A stretch of DNA of 64,000 nt from Isosphaeraceae bacterium EP7. Its GTDB lineage: Bacteria > Planctomycetota > Planctomycetia > Isosphaerales > Isosphaeraceae. Both the position numbers and the translations under genes were made by a program. The number at the start of each line of letters is the position of its first letter. Position 1 is the stretch's first letter. Of the stretch, positions 44,396-54,397 are shown piece after piece. The DNA is taken from contig CP151667.1 in the NCBI GenBank assembly GCA_038400315.1, positions 6,273,174-6,337,173 on the forward strand. The letters run 5' to 3'. The notes under the pieces are model-generated. The model was given only the letters and a program-made list of their open reading frames with translations, ran no database searches and was not told where the DNA came from.

Positions 44396-45562
44396 ATGAC
44401 GACGCCCGAAGGCGAAGCTTCCCCCGCGCTGCACAAGGTCAGCAAGCATCGGATCGCCCCCCCGGCCGTGACCGGCGATGTGGCCGCGGCCGACCTGATC
44501 GACGGCGCCTTCCTGAGCTACAACGCCGGGCGGCTCCGCGAGGTCTGCCAGGTCTTCACCCGCAAGATGCTCCAGCCCGACTGCACCGTCGGCCTGACGC
44601 TCTCGGGCGCCCTGACCCCCGCCGGGCTGGGGATGAGCTGCCTGATCCCCTTGATCCGCGCCGGATTCGTCGACTGGATCGTCTCAACAGGCGCAAACCT
44701 TTATCACGATACGCATTACGCTCTCGACCTGCCGCTCCACCAGAGCGGCCCGAACCTCGACGACTTCAAGCTGCGTGAGCACGACATCATCCGGATCTAC
44801 GACATCGTCTTCGACTACAAGACGCTGCTCGACACGGATGCGTTCTACCGGACCCTGATCGAGAGCGAGCCGTTCGCCAAGAGCATGGGGACGGCCGAGT
44901 TCCACAACCTGGTGGGGGCCTATCTCCACGAGCGTTCCGTCAAGCTGGGTCGGCCCGCCAATAGCCTGCTGGCCGCGGCCTACGAGGCTGGGGTGCCGAT
45001 TTATACGTCGAGCCCCGGCGACAGCTCGATCGGCATGAACCTGGCCGCGCTCAGCCTCCAGGGAAGCGCCCTGCAAATCGACACCTTGCGGGACGTGAAC
45101 GAGACGGCCGCGATCGTGTACGACGCCAAGAAGGGGGGCGGGGCCTCGGCCGTCCTGATCCTGGGCGGCGGCAGTCCCAAGAACTTCATCCTCCAGACCG
45201 AACCGCAGATTCAGGAAGTCCTGGGCCTGGACGAGAGCGGTCACGACTACTTCCTGCAAGTCACCGACGCGAGGCCGGATACCGGCGGTCTCTCGGGCGC
45301 AACTGCCAGCGAGGCCATGACCTGGGGCAAGGTCGACCCCGAGCGTCTGCCCGATAGCGTGACCTGCTACACCGACACCACCATCGCGCTGCCCTTGCTG
45401 ACCGCCTATGCCCTGGCCCGTCACGAGCCGAGGCCCTTGAAGCGACTGTACGACCGCCGCGAGGTGATCTACGAGGCTCTCCGTTCGGAGTATCTGAAGC
45501 GTCACCATCAGGGCGACGGCCCGAGCATCGAGGCCCGCAAGCGGCCCGCAAACCCGGCCTGA
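44396..45562 (+). CDS. Deoxyhypusine synthase family protein, probable polyamine synthase
   Basis: A 388-residue NAD-dependent aminobutyl-transferase of the deoxyhypusine synthase family. Lys262 in LGGGSPKNF corresponds to the catalytic lysine that forms the enzyme-butylimine intermediate in the eukaryotic enzyme. [28 protein letters not shown] and [12 protein letters not shown] cover the NAD and substrate sites. Bacteria lack hypusine-bearing eIF5A, and several bacterial homologues are homospermidine synthases, so a similar role is likely here. With the arginine decarboxylase upstream, a route using agmatine or putrescine is plausible. ATG 44396 has no clear ribosome binding site. It is followed 18 bases later by tsaC. 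Confidence 0.9.
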   Translation: MTTPEGEASPALHKVSKHRIAPPAVTGDVAAADLIDGAFLSYNAGRLREVCQVFTRKMLQPDCTVGLTLSGALTPAGLGMSCLIPLIRAGFVDWIVSTGANLYHDTHYALDLPLHQSGPNLDDFKLREHDIIRIYDIVFDYKTLLDTDAFYRTLIESEPFAKSMGTAEFHNLVGAYLHERSVKLGRPANSLLAAAYEAGVPIYTSSPGDSSIGMNLAALSLQGSALQIDTLRDVNETAAIVYDAKKGGGASAVLILGGGSPKNFILQTEPQIQEVLGLDESGHDYFLQVTDARPDTGGLSGATASEAMTWGKVDPERLPDSVTCYTDTTIALPLLTAYALARHEPRPLKRLYDRREVIYEALRSEYLKRHHQGDGPSIEARKRPANPA

Positions 45563-45580
45563 GCCGGCGGGAAGAGACCC

Positions 45581-46591
45581 GTGGACCCCGCCGAAACCCG
45601 CCTGATCACCGTCGATCGCGACGCCCCGCAGGCGTCCGCGATCGACGAGGCGGCGCGGGCCCTGAGGCGGGGCGAACTCGTCGCCTTCGCCACCGAGACG
45701 GTTTACGGCCTGGGGGCCGACGCACTCGACCCCGACGCCGTCGCCCGGATCTTCGCCGCCAAAGGTCGACCGGCGACCAACCCCCTGATCGTGCACGCCG
45801 CCGACGTGGACGGGGCCCGGGCCTGCGTCTCGGCCTGGCCCGACGACGCCCAGACCCTGGCCGAGGCCTTCTGGCCGGGACCGCTCACGCTCGTCCTGCC
45901 CGCCTCGGCGAACATCCCGCCGATCGTGACCGCCGGACGGTCGACCGTCGGCATCCGCATCCCCAGACCCGAGGTCGCCCGTGCCCTGATCAGGGCCGCA
46001 GGTAGGCCGATCGCCGCCCCCAGCGCGAATCGATCGAACGGCGTCTCGCCCACCTTGGCCGAGCACGTCCGCAAAGACCTGGACGGGCGAATTGCCATGA
46101 TCCTGGACAGCGGACCGGCCGAAGTCGGGCTCGAATCCACGGTCCTGGACCTCTCGGGCGTCACCCCGGTCGTGCTCCGACCTGGCCAGGTTTCCTCGGC
46201 CGAGATCGCCGCGATCCTGGGCCGACCGGTCTTCGAATCGACCGTGCATGCTCCGGCTTCAGGCCCGTACGGGCTGGCAAGCCCGGGACAGCTCGCGGTC
46301 CATTACGCGCCGAGGACGCCGGCCGACTGGGTCGAACGTCTCGATGAGGGCGTCGCCCGGGCAGAACAGGAGGCTGGGGTCGGGCTCCTCGTCATCGGTC
46401 GGACGGTTGAACGCGGATCGGGGACGATCCTCTCCCTGGAAACTCCCGAGCAGGCTGCCCGCGAGCTGTATGCGACGCTACACGCCTGGGACGAGCTTGG
46501 CCTATCGCGGATCGTGATCGTCCCGCCCCCCGACCTGCCCGAGTGGAGGGCGATCCGCGACCGACTCCGCCGCGCGACCGGCCCTCGGTGA
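45581..46591 (+). CDS. tsaC: L-threonylcarbamoyladenylate synthase, Sua5 type
   Basis: A 336-residue enzyme that makes threonylcarbamoyl-AMP from threonine, bicarbonate and ATP for the t6A modification of tRNA position 37. The YrdC fold carries ATETVYGLGADAL, KGRPATNPLIVH and PSANRSNGVSPT. A linker (SPGQLAVHYAPRTPAD) and a C-terminal Sua5 domain (about 240-335) mark the long Sua5 form rather than the short TsaC. It begins with GTG 45581 after GGGAAGAGACCC. It is 18 bases downstream of the polyamine synthase gene and its stop lies 11 bases from the ruvB stop on the other strand. Confidence 0.95.
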   Translation: MDPAETRLITVDRDAPQASAIDEAARALRRGELVAFATETVYGLGADALDPDAVARIFAAKGRPATNPLIVHAADVDGARACVSAWPDDAQTLAEAFWPGPLTLVLPASANIPPIVTAGRSTVGIRIPRPEVARALIRAAGRPIAAPSANRSNGVSPTLAEHVRKDLDGRIAMILDSGPAEVGLESTVLDLSGVTPVVLRPGQVSSAEIAAILGRPVFESTVHAPASGPYGLASPGQLAVHYAPRTPADWVERLDEGVARAEQEAGVGLLVIGRTVERGSGTILSLETPEQAARELYATLHAWDELGLSRIVIVPPPDLPEWRAIRDRLRRATGPR

Positions 46592-46602
46592 CCCGGTCGG
46601 AA

Positions 46603-47703
46603 TCAATCGAACATCCGGCGCTGGTCGAAGACGCTCAGGTCGGGCTCGATGACGAGGGGCTCGGGAAGGTTGAGATGGCGATAGGCGGCGGCGGTGGCTC
46701 GTCGGCCGCGGGGGGTCCGGATGATGTATTCGCGGCGGAGGAGGTAGGGCTCGACCTCGTCGGAGAGGGTGTCGACGGCCAGGTTCATCGTGGCGGCGAT
46801 GGCGTCGACCCCGGTGGGCCCCCCTTTGAAGACGCCGATGAGGGTCTCCAGGTAGCGGCGGTCCTGACGGTCCATCCCCTCAGCGTCGATTTCCTGCATG
46901 TCGAGGGCGTCGTGCGCCAGGGCCAGGGTGATGTGGCCGTCGGCGCGAGCCGTGGCATAGTCACGCACCCAGCGCAGGCGGGCGTTGGCCAGGCGCGGGG
47001 TGCCTCGGCTGCGGCGGGCGAGTTCCCAGGCGGCATCCTCGGTGATCGTCGTGCGGAGCTTGGATGCGTTGATCGCGACGATCTTGGCCAGGTCGGGCGG
47101 GTCGTAGAATTCCAGATGCTCGTGCATGTGGAAGCGGTCGCGGAGCGGCCCGGAAAGGGCTCCGCTGCGGGTGGTGGCGCCGATGATCGTGAACTTCTTC
47201 AGCGGTAGGTTGATCGTCCGGGCGGCCATCCCTTCGCCCAGGACGACGTCGACCCGGAAGTCTTCCATCACCGGGTAGATGAACTCCTCGACTGTCTTGG
47301 GGAGGCGATGGATCTCGTCGATGAAGAGGATGGAGCCCTCGGCCGCGTTGGTGAGGTAGGGCATCACGTCCATCTTCTTGTCGAGCGCCGGGCCGCTCGT
47401 CATGTTCAGCTCGACGCCCAGCTCCCTGTGCAAGACCGTGGCGAAGGTGGTCTTGCCCAGACCCGGGGGGCCGTCGAAGAGGATGTGCGGCAGGGGCTCG
47501 TTGCGCTTGCGCGAGGCGGACAGCGCGATCGCCAGTCGCTCGGCCACGGCGCGCTGGCCGACGACCTCGGCGAGGCTCTGCGGCCTCAGCTTTTCGTCCC
47601 CCTGATCGGCCTGCGGCCCTTGCTCGGATTCCGGCTGGGGCTCGCGCCGCTTGGGCTCGTCGTCGTCACGCCTGCCGCCGCCGATGATCGTGGGCTCTCT
47701 CAT
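46603..47703 (-). CDS. ruvB: Holliday junction branch migration ATPase RuvB
   Basis: A 366-residue hexameric AAA+ motor that moves Holliday junctions together with RuvA. Walker A GPPGLGKTT is at residues 78-86, Walker B with FIDEIHRLPKTVEEF near 126, sensor ATTRSGALSGPLRDRF near 175, and the winged helix ends in PRGRRATAAAYRHL. About 40 extra polar residues precede the core. ATG 47703 has GGAGGG eight bases upstream. It is the last gene of a minus-strand run that starts with ruvA, 2.2 kb upstream, with two zinc-ribbon membrane protein genes between. ruvC is not in the window. Confidence 0.97.
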   Translation of the reverse strand: MREPTIIGGGRRDDDEPKRREPQPESEQGPQADQGDEKLRPQSLAEVVGQRAVAERLAIALSASRKRNEPLPHILFDGPPGLGKTTFATVLHRELGVELNMTSGPALDKKMDVMPYLTNAAEGSILFIDEIHRLPKTVEEFIYPVMEDFRVDVVLGEGMAARTINLPLKKFTIIGATTRSGALSGPLRDRFHMHEHLEFYDPPDLAKIVAINASKLRTTITEDAAWELARRSRGTPRLANARLRWVRDYATARADGHITLALAHDALDMQEIDAEGMDRQDRRYLETLIGVFKGGPTGVDAIAATMNLAVDTLSDEVEPYLLRREYIIRTPRGRRATAAAYRHLNLPEPLVIEPDLSVFDQRRMFD

Positions 47704-47772
47704 CCGGTCACCCTCCCTATTTGCGGTCGGATCATTGTACAGACGAACACCAAAAATGTCGAGGGGCCGGAT

Positions 47773-48738
47773 TCAGGATGATTGAGAGGCGGCCCAGATG
47801 AGCAGCACGACGATGACGATGACGGCCAGGACCGCAGCGGCGATGCGAGGGGCCGAGACGGGGGACGTCCCGGCGGAGCGGCCGGTCTGGCCGTTGACGA
47901 GGAACCGGTACGAGGCCTTTCGGTAGCGGTAGGCCAGGATGTAGACGGGGGCAAGCGCGGCACGCGAGGTGGTGCCGCTCAGCACGACATTGACCCGGAC
48001 ATTGCGCGCCTGGCCGGGGACACGTTTAGCCGAGGCCCAGGTCTCCAGATCCTCGACCCTTCGCTGAACCAAAGGTCTGGCCTGGCGGCGAGTTCGGGCG
48101 AACTGCTCGATAGTGGCGTGTTCCAGGTCGGCCTTGTCGGGAGGGAGGGCCGACTCGAGATCGAACGGGCCGATCGAGTCCAGCTCGTCGAGCGGGACGG
48201 CCTCGCTGGCGGGAACCCAGAGGTCGTCGTAGTGACCCGCCTGATTGCCTCGGATCGGTGCCCAGGAGGCCCGCGAGCCGGGGGCGACATCGCTCGTGTC
48301 GGCGGTCCAGCGAGTGGAGTAGTCGGTGGAGACGACCCAGAACGGGACATACACGCGACGCAGCTCGAAGATCTGGGCCCCCGACTTCAGGTCGCCGGGA
48401 TGCCAGACGCTCGACCCGAGCCAGTCGCGCAGGCGTTTCTCGGCATCGCCGACGTCGAGAGCGAACGGGAGGACGCAATCGGGGGCGAGGATCCCCTTGG
48501 TCCCGTCGTCGACGAGGTCCACCGATGCGCAGAAGGGGCACTTCAGGTCGCGTGCCCCGGCGTCGTAGCTCATGGTGGCGCCGCAGTTTCGGCACTCGAA
48601 GTTCTTCACTCCCAGGGGCATGCGGCTCAGGGCCCGCCCGATGGGCTCGGGAACTTCCCGGCCGCAGGTCGGGCAGAAGAGATCCTCGATGTCGACCATC
48701 GAGTTGCAGGACGAACAACGCTCGATGGCCACGCTCAT
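47773..48738 (-). CDS. Zinc-ribbon membrane protein, paralogue 2
   Basis: A 321-residue protein of unknown function. Two zinc ribbons open it: RCSSCNSMVDIEDLFCPTCG (residues 7-26) and ECRNCGATMSYDAGARDLKC with PFC (about 48-70). The middle (about 80-260) has SSVWHPGDLKSGAQIFELR and YVPFWVVSTDYSTRW. It ends with RFLVNGQTGRSAGTSPVS and a single membrane helix (IAAAVLAVIVIVVLLIWAA), so it is probably a C-terminally anchored protein facing the cytoplasm. Start ATG 48738 overlaps the upstream paralogue by 4 bases. The paralogue shares the ribbons, the VPFW-type segment and the NGQTG plus anchor. Function is unknown. Confidence 0.75.
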   Translation of the reverse strand: MSVAIERCSSCNSMVDIEDLFCPTCGREVPEPIGRALSRMPLGVKNFECRNCGATMSYDAGARDLKCPFCASVDLVDDGTKGILAPDCVLPFALDVGDAEKRLRDWLGSSVWHPGDLKSGAQIFELRRVYVPFWVVSTDYSTRWTADTSDVAPGSRASWAPIRGNQAGHYDDLWVPASEAVPLDELDSIGPFDLESALPPDKADLEHATIEQFARTRRQARPLVQRRVEDLETWASAKRVPGQARNVRVNVVLSGTTSRAALAPVYILAYRYRKASYRFLVNGQTGRSAGTSPVSAPRIAAAVLAVIVIVVLLIWAASQSS

Positions 48739-49856
48739 CGGGCCCCCCAGGTCGCCAGGACGTAAGCGGCGGCGAAGATGGCCAGGATGAGGGTCACCGC
48801 GACCGTGACCCGAGGGATCGAGAGCGGTTCCTGGCCGACGATCTTGCCCGTCTGGCCATTGATGATCACCCGATAGAGCGTCCCGCCGTAGCGATAGCTG
48901 CGCAAGTAGATGGGCAGGAGGATCAGGTCGGAATCGGCCTCGGAAAAGTCGGTCTCGACGCCGAGGTCCGTGTGGGTGTCCCCCGGCAACAGGGCGGCGA
49001 TGGCCTCCTGCTCGCGGCGACGGGTCTCGTCCTGGCTGCGGGCGAGGGCCTCGTCGCGGTCAACCGAATATTCCTCGCTCAGCCAGCCGGCCAGGTAGCG
49101 CGGGGCATAACGTCGGAGGGCATCAAGCCGATAGGGCAGGACCTGATCGAAGTCTTGCTGCGGCAACCCTTTGGAGGCACTGACGAGGTAGAGGCTGTAA
49201 TAATCCTGATGCTCGCCATCGAGAGGCCCCCACTCGATCTCGCGGACCTGGCGGGTGCGGGTCACGGTCCGGCCGTTGGAATCGCGGGTGGTGTAAGTCT
49301 CGGTGCGATACCAGAATTCGCCGATATTCGCCCGCCATCGTGAGCTTGCCCGGACGCTGAACGACCAGAACGGCAGGTAGATGCCGCGCAGCCCGTCGGC
49401 GAGCGCGGCCCTGCCCAGATCCCCCGGCCGGAACAGGGCGCGGCCACCGATCCATCGGCGATAGATCGCCTCGGCGCGGTTGCGGTCGATCTCGAAGCCG
49501 AGCACGAACTCGGGGGCCTGGCGGCCGGTGCGGTCGGGGGGCCGGTCGACGACGTAGGGGGAGTCGCAGAAGGGACAGGTCGCAGTCCGCGAATCAGGAT
49601 CGCAGCGGACCGAGGCGCCGCAATTCTCGCAGGTGAAGACGGTTCCTGAGTCGGCCTTGGTCTCGGCGGGCTCAAGGGGCAGGGCCCCGTCCACCTCGGA
49701 ATCAACGGCGTTATCGAGGGCCTGGCCGCAGTTGGGACAGAAGACCGCGCCTCGTTCGAGGGGTGCGGAGCAGTTGGGGCAGAGCCGGGCGCGCGGGGGC
49801 TCGGCGGCGGTCTCGGCCGGCGGGGTGCCGTGGGTGAGGTGAGGGCCGGGCGGCAT
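48735..49856 (-). CDS. Zinc-ribbon membrane protein, paralogue 1
   Basis: A 373-residue protein of unknown function and a paralogue of its downstream neighbour. Zinc ribbons are LCPNCSAPLERGAVFCPNCG (about 25-44) and FTCENCGASVRCDPDSRTA with CPFC (about 74-97). The middle has RALFRPGDLGRAALADGLRG and YLPFWSFSVRASSRW, and the end has RVIINGQTGKIVGQEPLS followed by one membrane helix (VTVAVTLILAIFAAAYVLA). The first ribbon resembles the short double-Cys zinc ribbons common in bacterial membrane proteins. It begins at ATG 49856, 38 bases after ruvA, with no strong ribosome binding site, so translation may depend on ruvA. It is followed by a 4-base overlap. Confidence 0.75.
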   Translation of the reverse strand: MPPGPHLTHGTPPAETAAEPPRARLCPNCSAPLERGAVFCPNCGQALDNAVDSEVDGALPLEPAETKADSGTVFTCENCGASVRCDPDSRTATCPFCDSPYVVDRPPDRTGRQAPEFVLGFEIDRNRAEAIYRRWIGGRALFRPGDLGRAALADGLRGIYLPFWSFSVRASSRWRANIGEFWYRTETYTTRDSNGRTVTRTRQVREIEWGPLDGEHQDYYSLYLVSASKGLPQQDFDQVLPYRLDALRRYAPRYLAGWLSEEYSVDRDEALARSQDETRRREQEAIAALLPGDTHTDLGVETDFSEADSDLILLPIYLRSYRYGGTLYRVIINGQTGKIVGQEPLSIPRVTVAVTLILAIFAAAYVLATWGAR

Positions 49857-49894
49857 GGGTCGGGCGGGCCTCGTCGGGGTCCGGGTCCGATCGT

Positions 49895-50557
49895 TCAGCG
49901 TTCGTTGCGATCCTGCAGATAGATGGCATCGATCATCTCGGCCACGCTCTTGTACTTTTTCTTGCCCATCAGGACACGATCGATCGCCTGGCGGGCCTGA
50001 CTTTCGTTGTGGCCGACGGACATGAGCGCCGCGAAGGTGTCGCGGATGACGTCGGCCTGGGCGTTCTCCACGACGCCGTTAGCCTGGGAAGCGGCGGCAG
50101 GCTCGTTGGGGGAGCCGGGCTGCGCGACCATCAGGGCGAACTTGCCGACCTTGCGGCGGAGCTTGGCGACGATCCGCTCGGCGGTGGCCTCGCCGATCCC
50201 CGGATAGGTGGCCAAGGTCTTGACCTCCTGATCCTGGATGGCGCGGGCCAGCTCGCGGACGGGCCGGACCATGGCACGCAAGGCTTTGCGCACGCCGACG
50301 CCGTCGACCGAGCAGAAGATCTCGAAGAACTCGCGCTCGATCGTGGTGAGGAAGCCGACGAGCCTGGGGGTCATCCGACCGACGGCGTTGCCCTCGATAT
50401 AGAAGATCGTGTGGAGCGCGATCTTCTCGCCAACCTGCCCCTGGAGCGCCCTGCGGGCGTGCTCGGGGATGAGGATCTCGAGCTCGTAGGGGTCGACCTC
50501 GAGGACGAGCTCTTCCACGCCGACGGAACGGACGATGCCTCGGACCTGGGAAATCAA
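49895..50557 (-). CDS. ruvA: Holliday junction DNA helicase subunit RuvA
   Basis: A 220-residue protein that binds the four-way junction as a tetramer and positions RuvB. The N-terminal OB fold, helix-hairpin-helix region ([22 protein letters not shown]) and C-terminal RuvB-contact domain ([21 protein letters not shown]) are all present. The start is TTG 50557, supported by GGAGG six bases upstream. It is the first gene of the run ruvA, two zinc-ribbon genes, ruvB, and is divergent from mlaE. It is slightly longer than usual because of a Pro/Ala-rich linker near residue 150. Confidence 0.95.
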   Translation of the reverse strand: MISQVRGIVRSVGVEELVLEVDPYELEILIPEHARRALQGQVGEKIALHTIFYIEGNAVGRMTPRLVGFLTTIEREFFEIFCSVDGVGVRKALRAMVRPVRELARAIQDQEVKTLATYPGIGEATAERIVAKLRRKVGKFALMVAQPGSPNEPAAASQANGVVENAQADVIRDTFAALMSVGHNESQARQAIDRVLMGKKKYKSVAEMIDAIYLQDRNER

Positions 50558-50794
50558 CGTGGGCCTCCGTGGGCGTGCGCCCCTAGAGTTGGGGCTCGCC
50601 TGTGATTTTGTACAGAGAGTTTGCCGCGCATCGGGGTTTGCGGCAAGGGGGTTCGGCGGTTTGAGCTGACCTTGTGTTTTCCTGGCAGGCGTGCAGAATG
50701 CAGGGAGGCCCTAGGGATGGGTGCTGGACCGGACGGACGAGGCCCCTGGCGGGCTCGTCGCCACGGATCCAAGCTCGGGAGGAGCGTCGAACGC

Positions 50795-51634
50795 ATGGCC
50801 GTTGCCCCGACGTCGCACCACGGCCATACCCCGGTCCATCGGCTGGGCGAGCGATTCTTCGACATCGTCGCAGACGTGGGCGATGTCGCCCAGTTCTCGG
50901 CGACGACGCTGGCCTGGACTTTCCGCCGGCGGGTCCGGTGGTCGGTGCTGGTGCCGAACTTCTACGCCATCGGCGTGATGAGCTTCCCGGTGGTGGCGAT
51001 CACCGGCACGTTCATCGGTATGGTGCTGGCCTCTCAGGCGCACAGCCAGTTCGCCATGATGGGCCTGGCCACCCGGCTGGGCTCGGTGATCAATATCTCG
51101 CTGGTCAAGGAGCTGGGCCCGGTGCTGGCGGCGACGATGCTGGCCGGCCGCGTGGGATCGAGCATGTCGGCCGAGCTGGGGACGATGCGCGTCACCGAGC
51201 AGATCGACGCGCTGGAGGCCCTGGGCACCAACCCGATCCACCACCTGGTCGTCCCCCGGTTCCTGGCCTGCGTGCTCCTGATCCCGCTGCTGACCCTGAT
51301 GGCCGACTTCATGGGCGTCATCGGCGGGGCGGTGGTGAGCACGAAGATCCTGGGGGTCGACTCCTACTTCTACTGGTATCACTCGCGCAATTATGTTGGC
51401 GCGCTCGACCTGTTCGCCGGCATCTTCAAGAGCTTCTTCTTCGGCGCGGCGATCGCGATGATCAGCTGCCACCGCGGGTTCAACTCCAAGGCGGGTGCCG
51501 AGGGGGTGGGCAAGGCGGCGACCGAGGCGTTCGTCTATTCGTTCATCGCGATCCTGGCGCTGGACTTCGCGCTGGGGATCCTCTGGAACTCGGTGTATTA
51601 CGCAATCTGGCCAGACTCGTCGGGGCTGCTATGA
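50795..51634 (+). CDS. mlaE: MlaE-type lipid ABC transporter permease
   Basis: A 279-residue inner-membrane permease of the MCE/Mla phospholipid or lipid transport system. It has about five hydrophobic helices and the family segments [41 protein letters not shown] and [20 protein letters not shown]. The ATG at 50795 has GGGAGGAGCG upstream; longer frames from 50621 lack a membrane-protein start. It overlaps mlaF by 4 bases. It is divergent from ruvA, with a 237-base spacer between them. mlaC and mlaB are not in this window. Confidence 0.93.
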   Translation: MAVAPTSHHGHTPVHRLGERFFDIVADVGDVAQFSATTLAWTFRRRVRWSVLVPNFYAIGVMSFPVVAITGTFIGMVLASQAHSQFAMMGLATRLGSVINISLVKELGPVLAATMLAGRVGSSMSAELGTMRVTEQIDALEALGTNPIHHLVVPRFLACVLLIPLLTLMADFMGVIGGAVVSTKILGVDSYFYWYHSRNYVGALDLFAGIFKSFFFGAAIAMISCHRGFNSKAGAEGVGKAATEAFVYSFIAILALDFALGILWNSVYYAIWPDSSGLL

Positions 51635-52494
51635 GTGCCGACCCGATCATCGAGCTGGACCGGATCACGATGCGGTTCCGCCAGCAGACGGTCCTGCGCG
51701 ACCTGACGTTGAACGTCAGGCTGGGCGAGACCCTCTGCGTCATCGGCGAGAGCGGCTGCGGCAAGACCGTGCTGCTGAAGCTGATGATCGGACTGCTGAC
51801 GCCGACGAGCGGGACGGTCAAGTTCGACGGCAAGGAGCTGTCGAAGATGAGCGAGCAGGAGCTGACGCGCACCCGGCTGCGGTTCGGCTTCCTGTTCCAG
51901 ATGGCCGCCCTGTTCGACAGCCTGACGATCTTCGACAACGTCGCCTTCGGCCCCCGGCAGCACAACCTGTACGACCCAGAGACGATCCGCAAGGTGGTCG
52001 CCGAGCGACTGCACGAGGTGGGCCTGCCCGCCGGCGTCGAGCACAAGAAGCCCGCGGAGCTGTCCGGCGGCCAGCGCAAACGGGTCGGCCTGGCCCGCGC
52101 CCTGGCGCTCGACCCCGAGGTGATGCTCTACGACGAGCCGACCACCGGCCTCGACCCGATCATGAGCGACGTGATCAACCAGCTCATCATGCAGACGCAC
52201 GACACCAAGGGGGTCACCGGCATCGTCGTCACCCACGACATGACGACGGTGACGAAGGTGGCCGACCGCGTGGTGATGCTCTACCCGATCCGCAGGCTGG
52301 GGCCCAAGGATTCGCAGGTCCTCTTCGACGGGCCGCCGGACCTGCTGCACGACCACCCCGACCCCCGCGTCCGCCAGTTCGTGCGGGGCGAGGCCGGCGA
52401 GCGGCTGCGCGAGATGTCGCAGCAGCAGCGCGAGGCCAACGCGACGCCCGACTCCGGCGCCGGCGACGACTCGGACTCGGGGCCCGACGTATGA
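51631..52494 (+). CDS. mlaF: MlaF-type lipid ABC transporter ATPase
   Basis: A 287-residue ATPase that powers the MlaE permease. Walker A GESGCGKT is at residues 39-46, the signature [15 protein letters not shown] near 142, Walker [14 protein letters not shown] near 162 and the switch His in VVTHDM near 195. A disordered acidic tail ends it (GAGDDSDSG). It starts with ATG inside the mlaE stop (ATGA), so the two are translated together, and precedes mlaD by 43 bases. Confidence 0.95.
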   Translation: MSADPIIELDRITMRFRQQTVLRDLTLNVRLGETLCVIGESGCGKTVLLKLMIGLLTPTSGTVKFDGKELSKMSEQELTRTRLRFGFLFQMAALFDSLTIFDNVAFGPRQHNLYDPETIRKVVAERLHEVGLPAGVEHKKPAELSGGQRKRVGLARALALDPEVMLYDEPTTGLDPIMSDVINQLIMQTHDTKGVTGIVVTHDMTTVTKVADRVVMLYPIRRLGPKDSQVLFDGPPDLLHDHPDPRVRQFVRGEAGERLREMSQQQREANATPDSGAGDDSDSGPDV

Positions 52495-52537
52495 CGGCCA
52501 CACACGACGCGACGATGCCGCCCAGACGAGGTCAGCC

Positions 52538-53647
52538 ATGAACGAGCGGGTCATGCAGTTCCGGATCGGCATGTTCGTCATCGTGGCGGGCCTGGTCCTG
52601 TCGATGCTCCTGGTCTGGTTCGGCGAGAGCCCCTCGCTGCTCCGCGACCATGTCTTCGTCACCGCACGCTATGTCGAGGCCCCCGGCGTGGCCGAGGGCG
52701 TCCCCGTGCGAAAGAGCGGGATCCGCGTCGGCGAGGTCACGGCCGTCACCTTCGACGAGCGCGAGGGCCAGCCGGACGGCGTGCTGGTGACGATCCAGCT
52801 CGAGCGCAAATACAAGCTGAAGGCGGGGTCGAGGCCCAGGATCACGCGATCGCTGATCGGCGACGTCTCGATCGACATGATCCCCGGACCCGGACCCGAG
52901 CTGCTCCAGACCTTCAAGAGTCACAACCCGCCGCCGACCCTGGAGGGGGAGATCACCCCCGACCCGTCGAAGGCGCTTCAGGCGGCGACCGAGGCGTTCC
53001 AGAAGGCGGGCAACACCCTGGCCGCCATCGACGCGGCGGCCAGCGGGATCGCCGACATCTCCAAGAAGGCCGGCAGCCTGGGCGAGTTCCTCGACACCTG
53101 GGGGACCACCGGGCGCAAGATGATGACCCTGGCCGAGGACATCGACCGCGTGGTGCGCGACAACGAGGCCGACATCAAGCCGGCCGTGGCGAACCTGCGG
53201 CAGGCGGTGGAGAAGGTCAACGCGGTGCTCGACCCGTCCACCCAGGCCAACGCCAAGTCGGCCATCAACCGGATGAACAAGGTCACCTCCGAGCTGGAGC
53301 TGGGCCTGGCCGAGGTCCGCCCCCTGCTCCGCGACCTGGGCGCCCCCGCGACCACCGTCCCCCAGACCGGCGCCGGCCAGACCGTGCAACGCCTCAACCG
53401 GATCGCCAGCGACGTGGGCCTGCTGACCCACACGCTCAACGACGGCAAGAACGGCCTGAACACCAACGGCACCCTCCAGCGAATGCTGACCCACCCCGAG
53501 CTGTTCGACAACCTGAACCGGATGGCGGCGACCGCCAACGAGGTCATCAATGGGGCCAAGCCCGTGGTGAACTCCTTCCGCACCTTCGCCGAGAAGCTGG
53601 CGCGAGACCCCTCGGCCATGACCCGAGGGGCCTTGCAGCGTCAGTGA
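52538..53647 (+). CDS. mlaD: MlaD-type MCE protein
   Basis: A 369-residue MCE-family lipid-binding protein anchored in the inner membrane by one N-terminal helix (IGMFVIVAGLVLSMLLVWFG). The MCE domain covers about residues 40-120 (APGVAEGVPVRKSGIRVGEV), and a long helical region (about 145-340) forms the tail typical of longer MCE proteins. GAGGTCAGCC provides the ribosome binding site. With mlaE and mlaF it forms the inner-membrane part of a lipid transporter for the cell envelope. Its stop codon abuts the stop of the SDR gene on the other strand with no space. Confidence 0.93.
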   Translation: MNERVMQFRIGMFVIVAGLVLSMLLVWFGESPSLLRDHVFVTARYVEAPGVAEGVPVRKSGIRVGEVTAVTFDEREGQPDGVLVTIQLERKYKLKAGSRPRITRSLIGDVSIDMIPGPGPELLQTFKSHNPPPTLEGEITPDPSKALQAATEAFQKAGNTLAAIDAAASGIADISKKAGSLGEFLDTWGTTGRKMMTLAEDIDRVVRDNEADIKPAVANLRQAVEKVNAVLDPSTQANAKSAINRMNKVTSELELGLAEVRPLLRDLGAPATTVPQTGAGQTVQRLNRIASDVGLLTHTLNDGKNGLNTNGTLQRMLTHPELFDNLNRMAATANEVINGAKPVVNSFRTFAEKLARDPSAMTRGALQRQ

Positions 53648-54397
53648 TCAGAGCGACTGGGCGGTGGGCCTGACCAGGATCTCATTGACGGCGACCGACG
53701 CAGGTTGCCGGATCGCGTAGAGAACGGCCTGGGCGATCGCCTCCGCTGGGATCGCGATCGAGGTGAACGCCTTGACCATCTCGGCGGTCGGGGCGTCGGT
53801 GATGTGGCTGCTCAGCTCGGATTCCACCGCGCCGGGGCTGATGATGGTGCTGCGGATGTTCGGGCCGGCCTCCATCCGGAACCCCTCCGCGATCGCACGG
53901 ACCGCGAACTTCGTCCCGCAATAGACAGCGGCGCCGGGGAAGACATGGTGCCCTGCGACCGATGACACGCTGATCATGTGCCCGCTTTGCTGGGCCAGGA
54001 AATGCGGCAAGGCGGCCGAGATGCCGTAGAGCACACCCTTCACATTGACGTCGATGGTCCGGTCCCACTCGTCCACCTTGTCGGCCGCCAGCGGCGACAG
54101 CGGCATATATCCCGCGTTGTTGATCATCACGTCGATCCGGCCGAAGTGCGAGACGGCCGCGGCAACCAGGCCTTTCACCTCGTCATGCTTGGTCACGTCG
54201 ACGGCATGGGCCAGGGCCTGCCCGCCCGATGCCCGGATCTCGCCGACGATCGATTCCAGACGATCGCCGCGCCTCGCCCCGAGTACCACCTTCGCGCCAT
54301 TCGCGGCCAGCAGCCGGGCCATCGCCTCGCCGATCCCGCTGCTGGCCCCGGTGATGACGACGACCTTTCCGTCGACCTTGGTGTTCCATTCAGACAT
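53648..54397 (-). CDS. Classical short-chain dehydrogenase/reductase
   Basis: A 249-residue NAD(P)-dependent oxidoreductase. It has the cofactor motif [18 protein letters not shown], the structural NNAG (MINNAGYMP), catalytic Ser in SVSSVAG and Tyr/Lys in [12 protein letters not shown]. It is a complete classical SDR, unlike the atypical SDR at 22324. ATG 54397 has GAGAGGA seven bases upstream; a longer frame to 54421 lacks such a site. The AraC-type regulator gene is divergent, with a palindrome between them, so this SDR is a likely target of that regulator. Aldehyde or ketone detoxification is plausible; the substrate is unknown. Confidence 0.92.
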   Translation of the reverse strand: MSEWNTKVDGKVVVITGASSGIGEAMARLLAANGAKVVLGARRGDRLESIVGEIRASGGQALAHAVDVTKHDEVKGLVAAAVSHFGRIDVMINNAGYMPLSPLAADKVDEWDRTIDVNVKGVLYGISAALPHFLAQQSGHMISVSSVAGHHVFPGAAVYCGTKFAVRAIAEGFRMEAGPNIRSTIISPGAVESELSSHITDAPTAEMVKAFTSIAIPAEAIAQAVLYAIRQPASVAVNEILVRPTAQSL

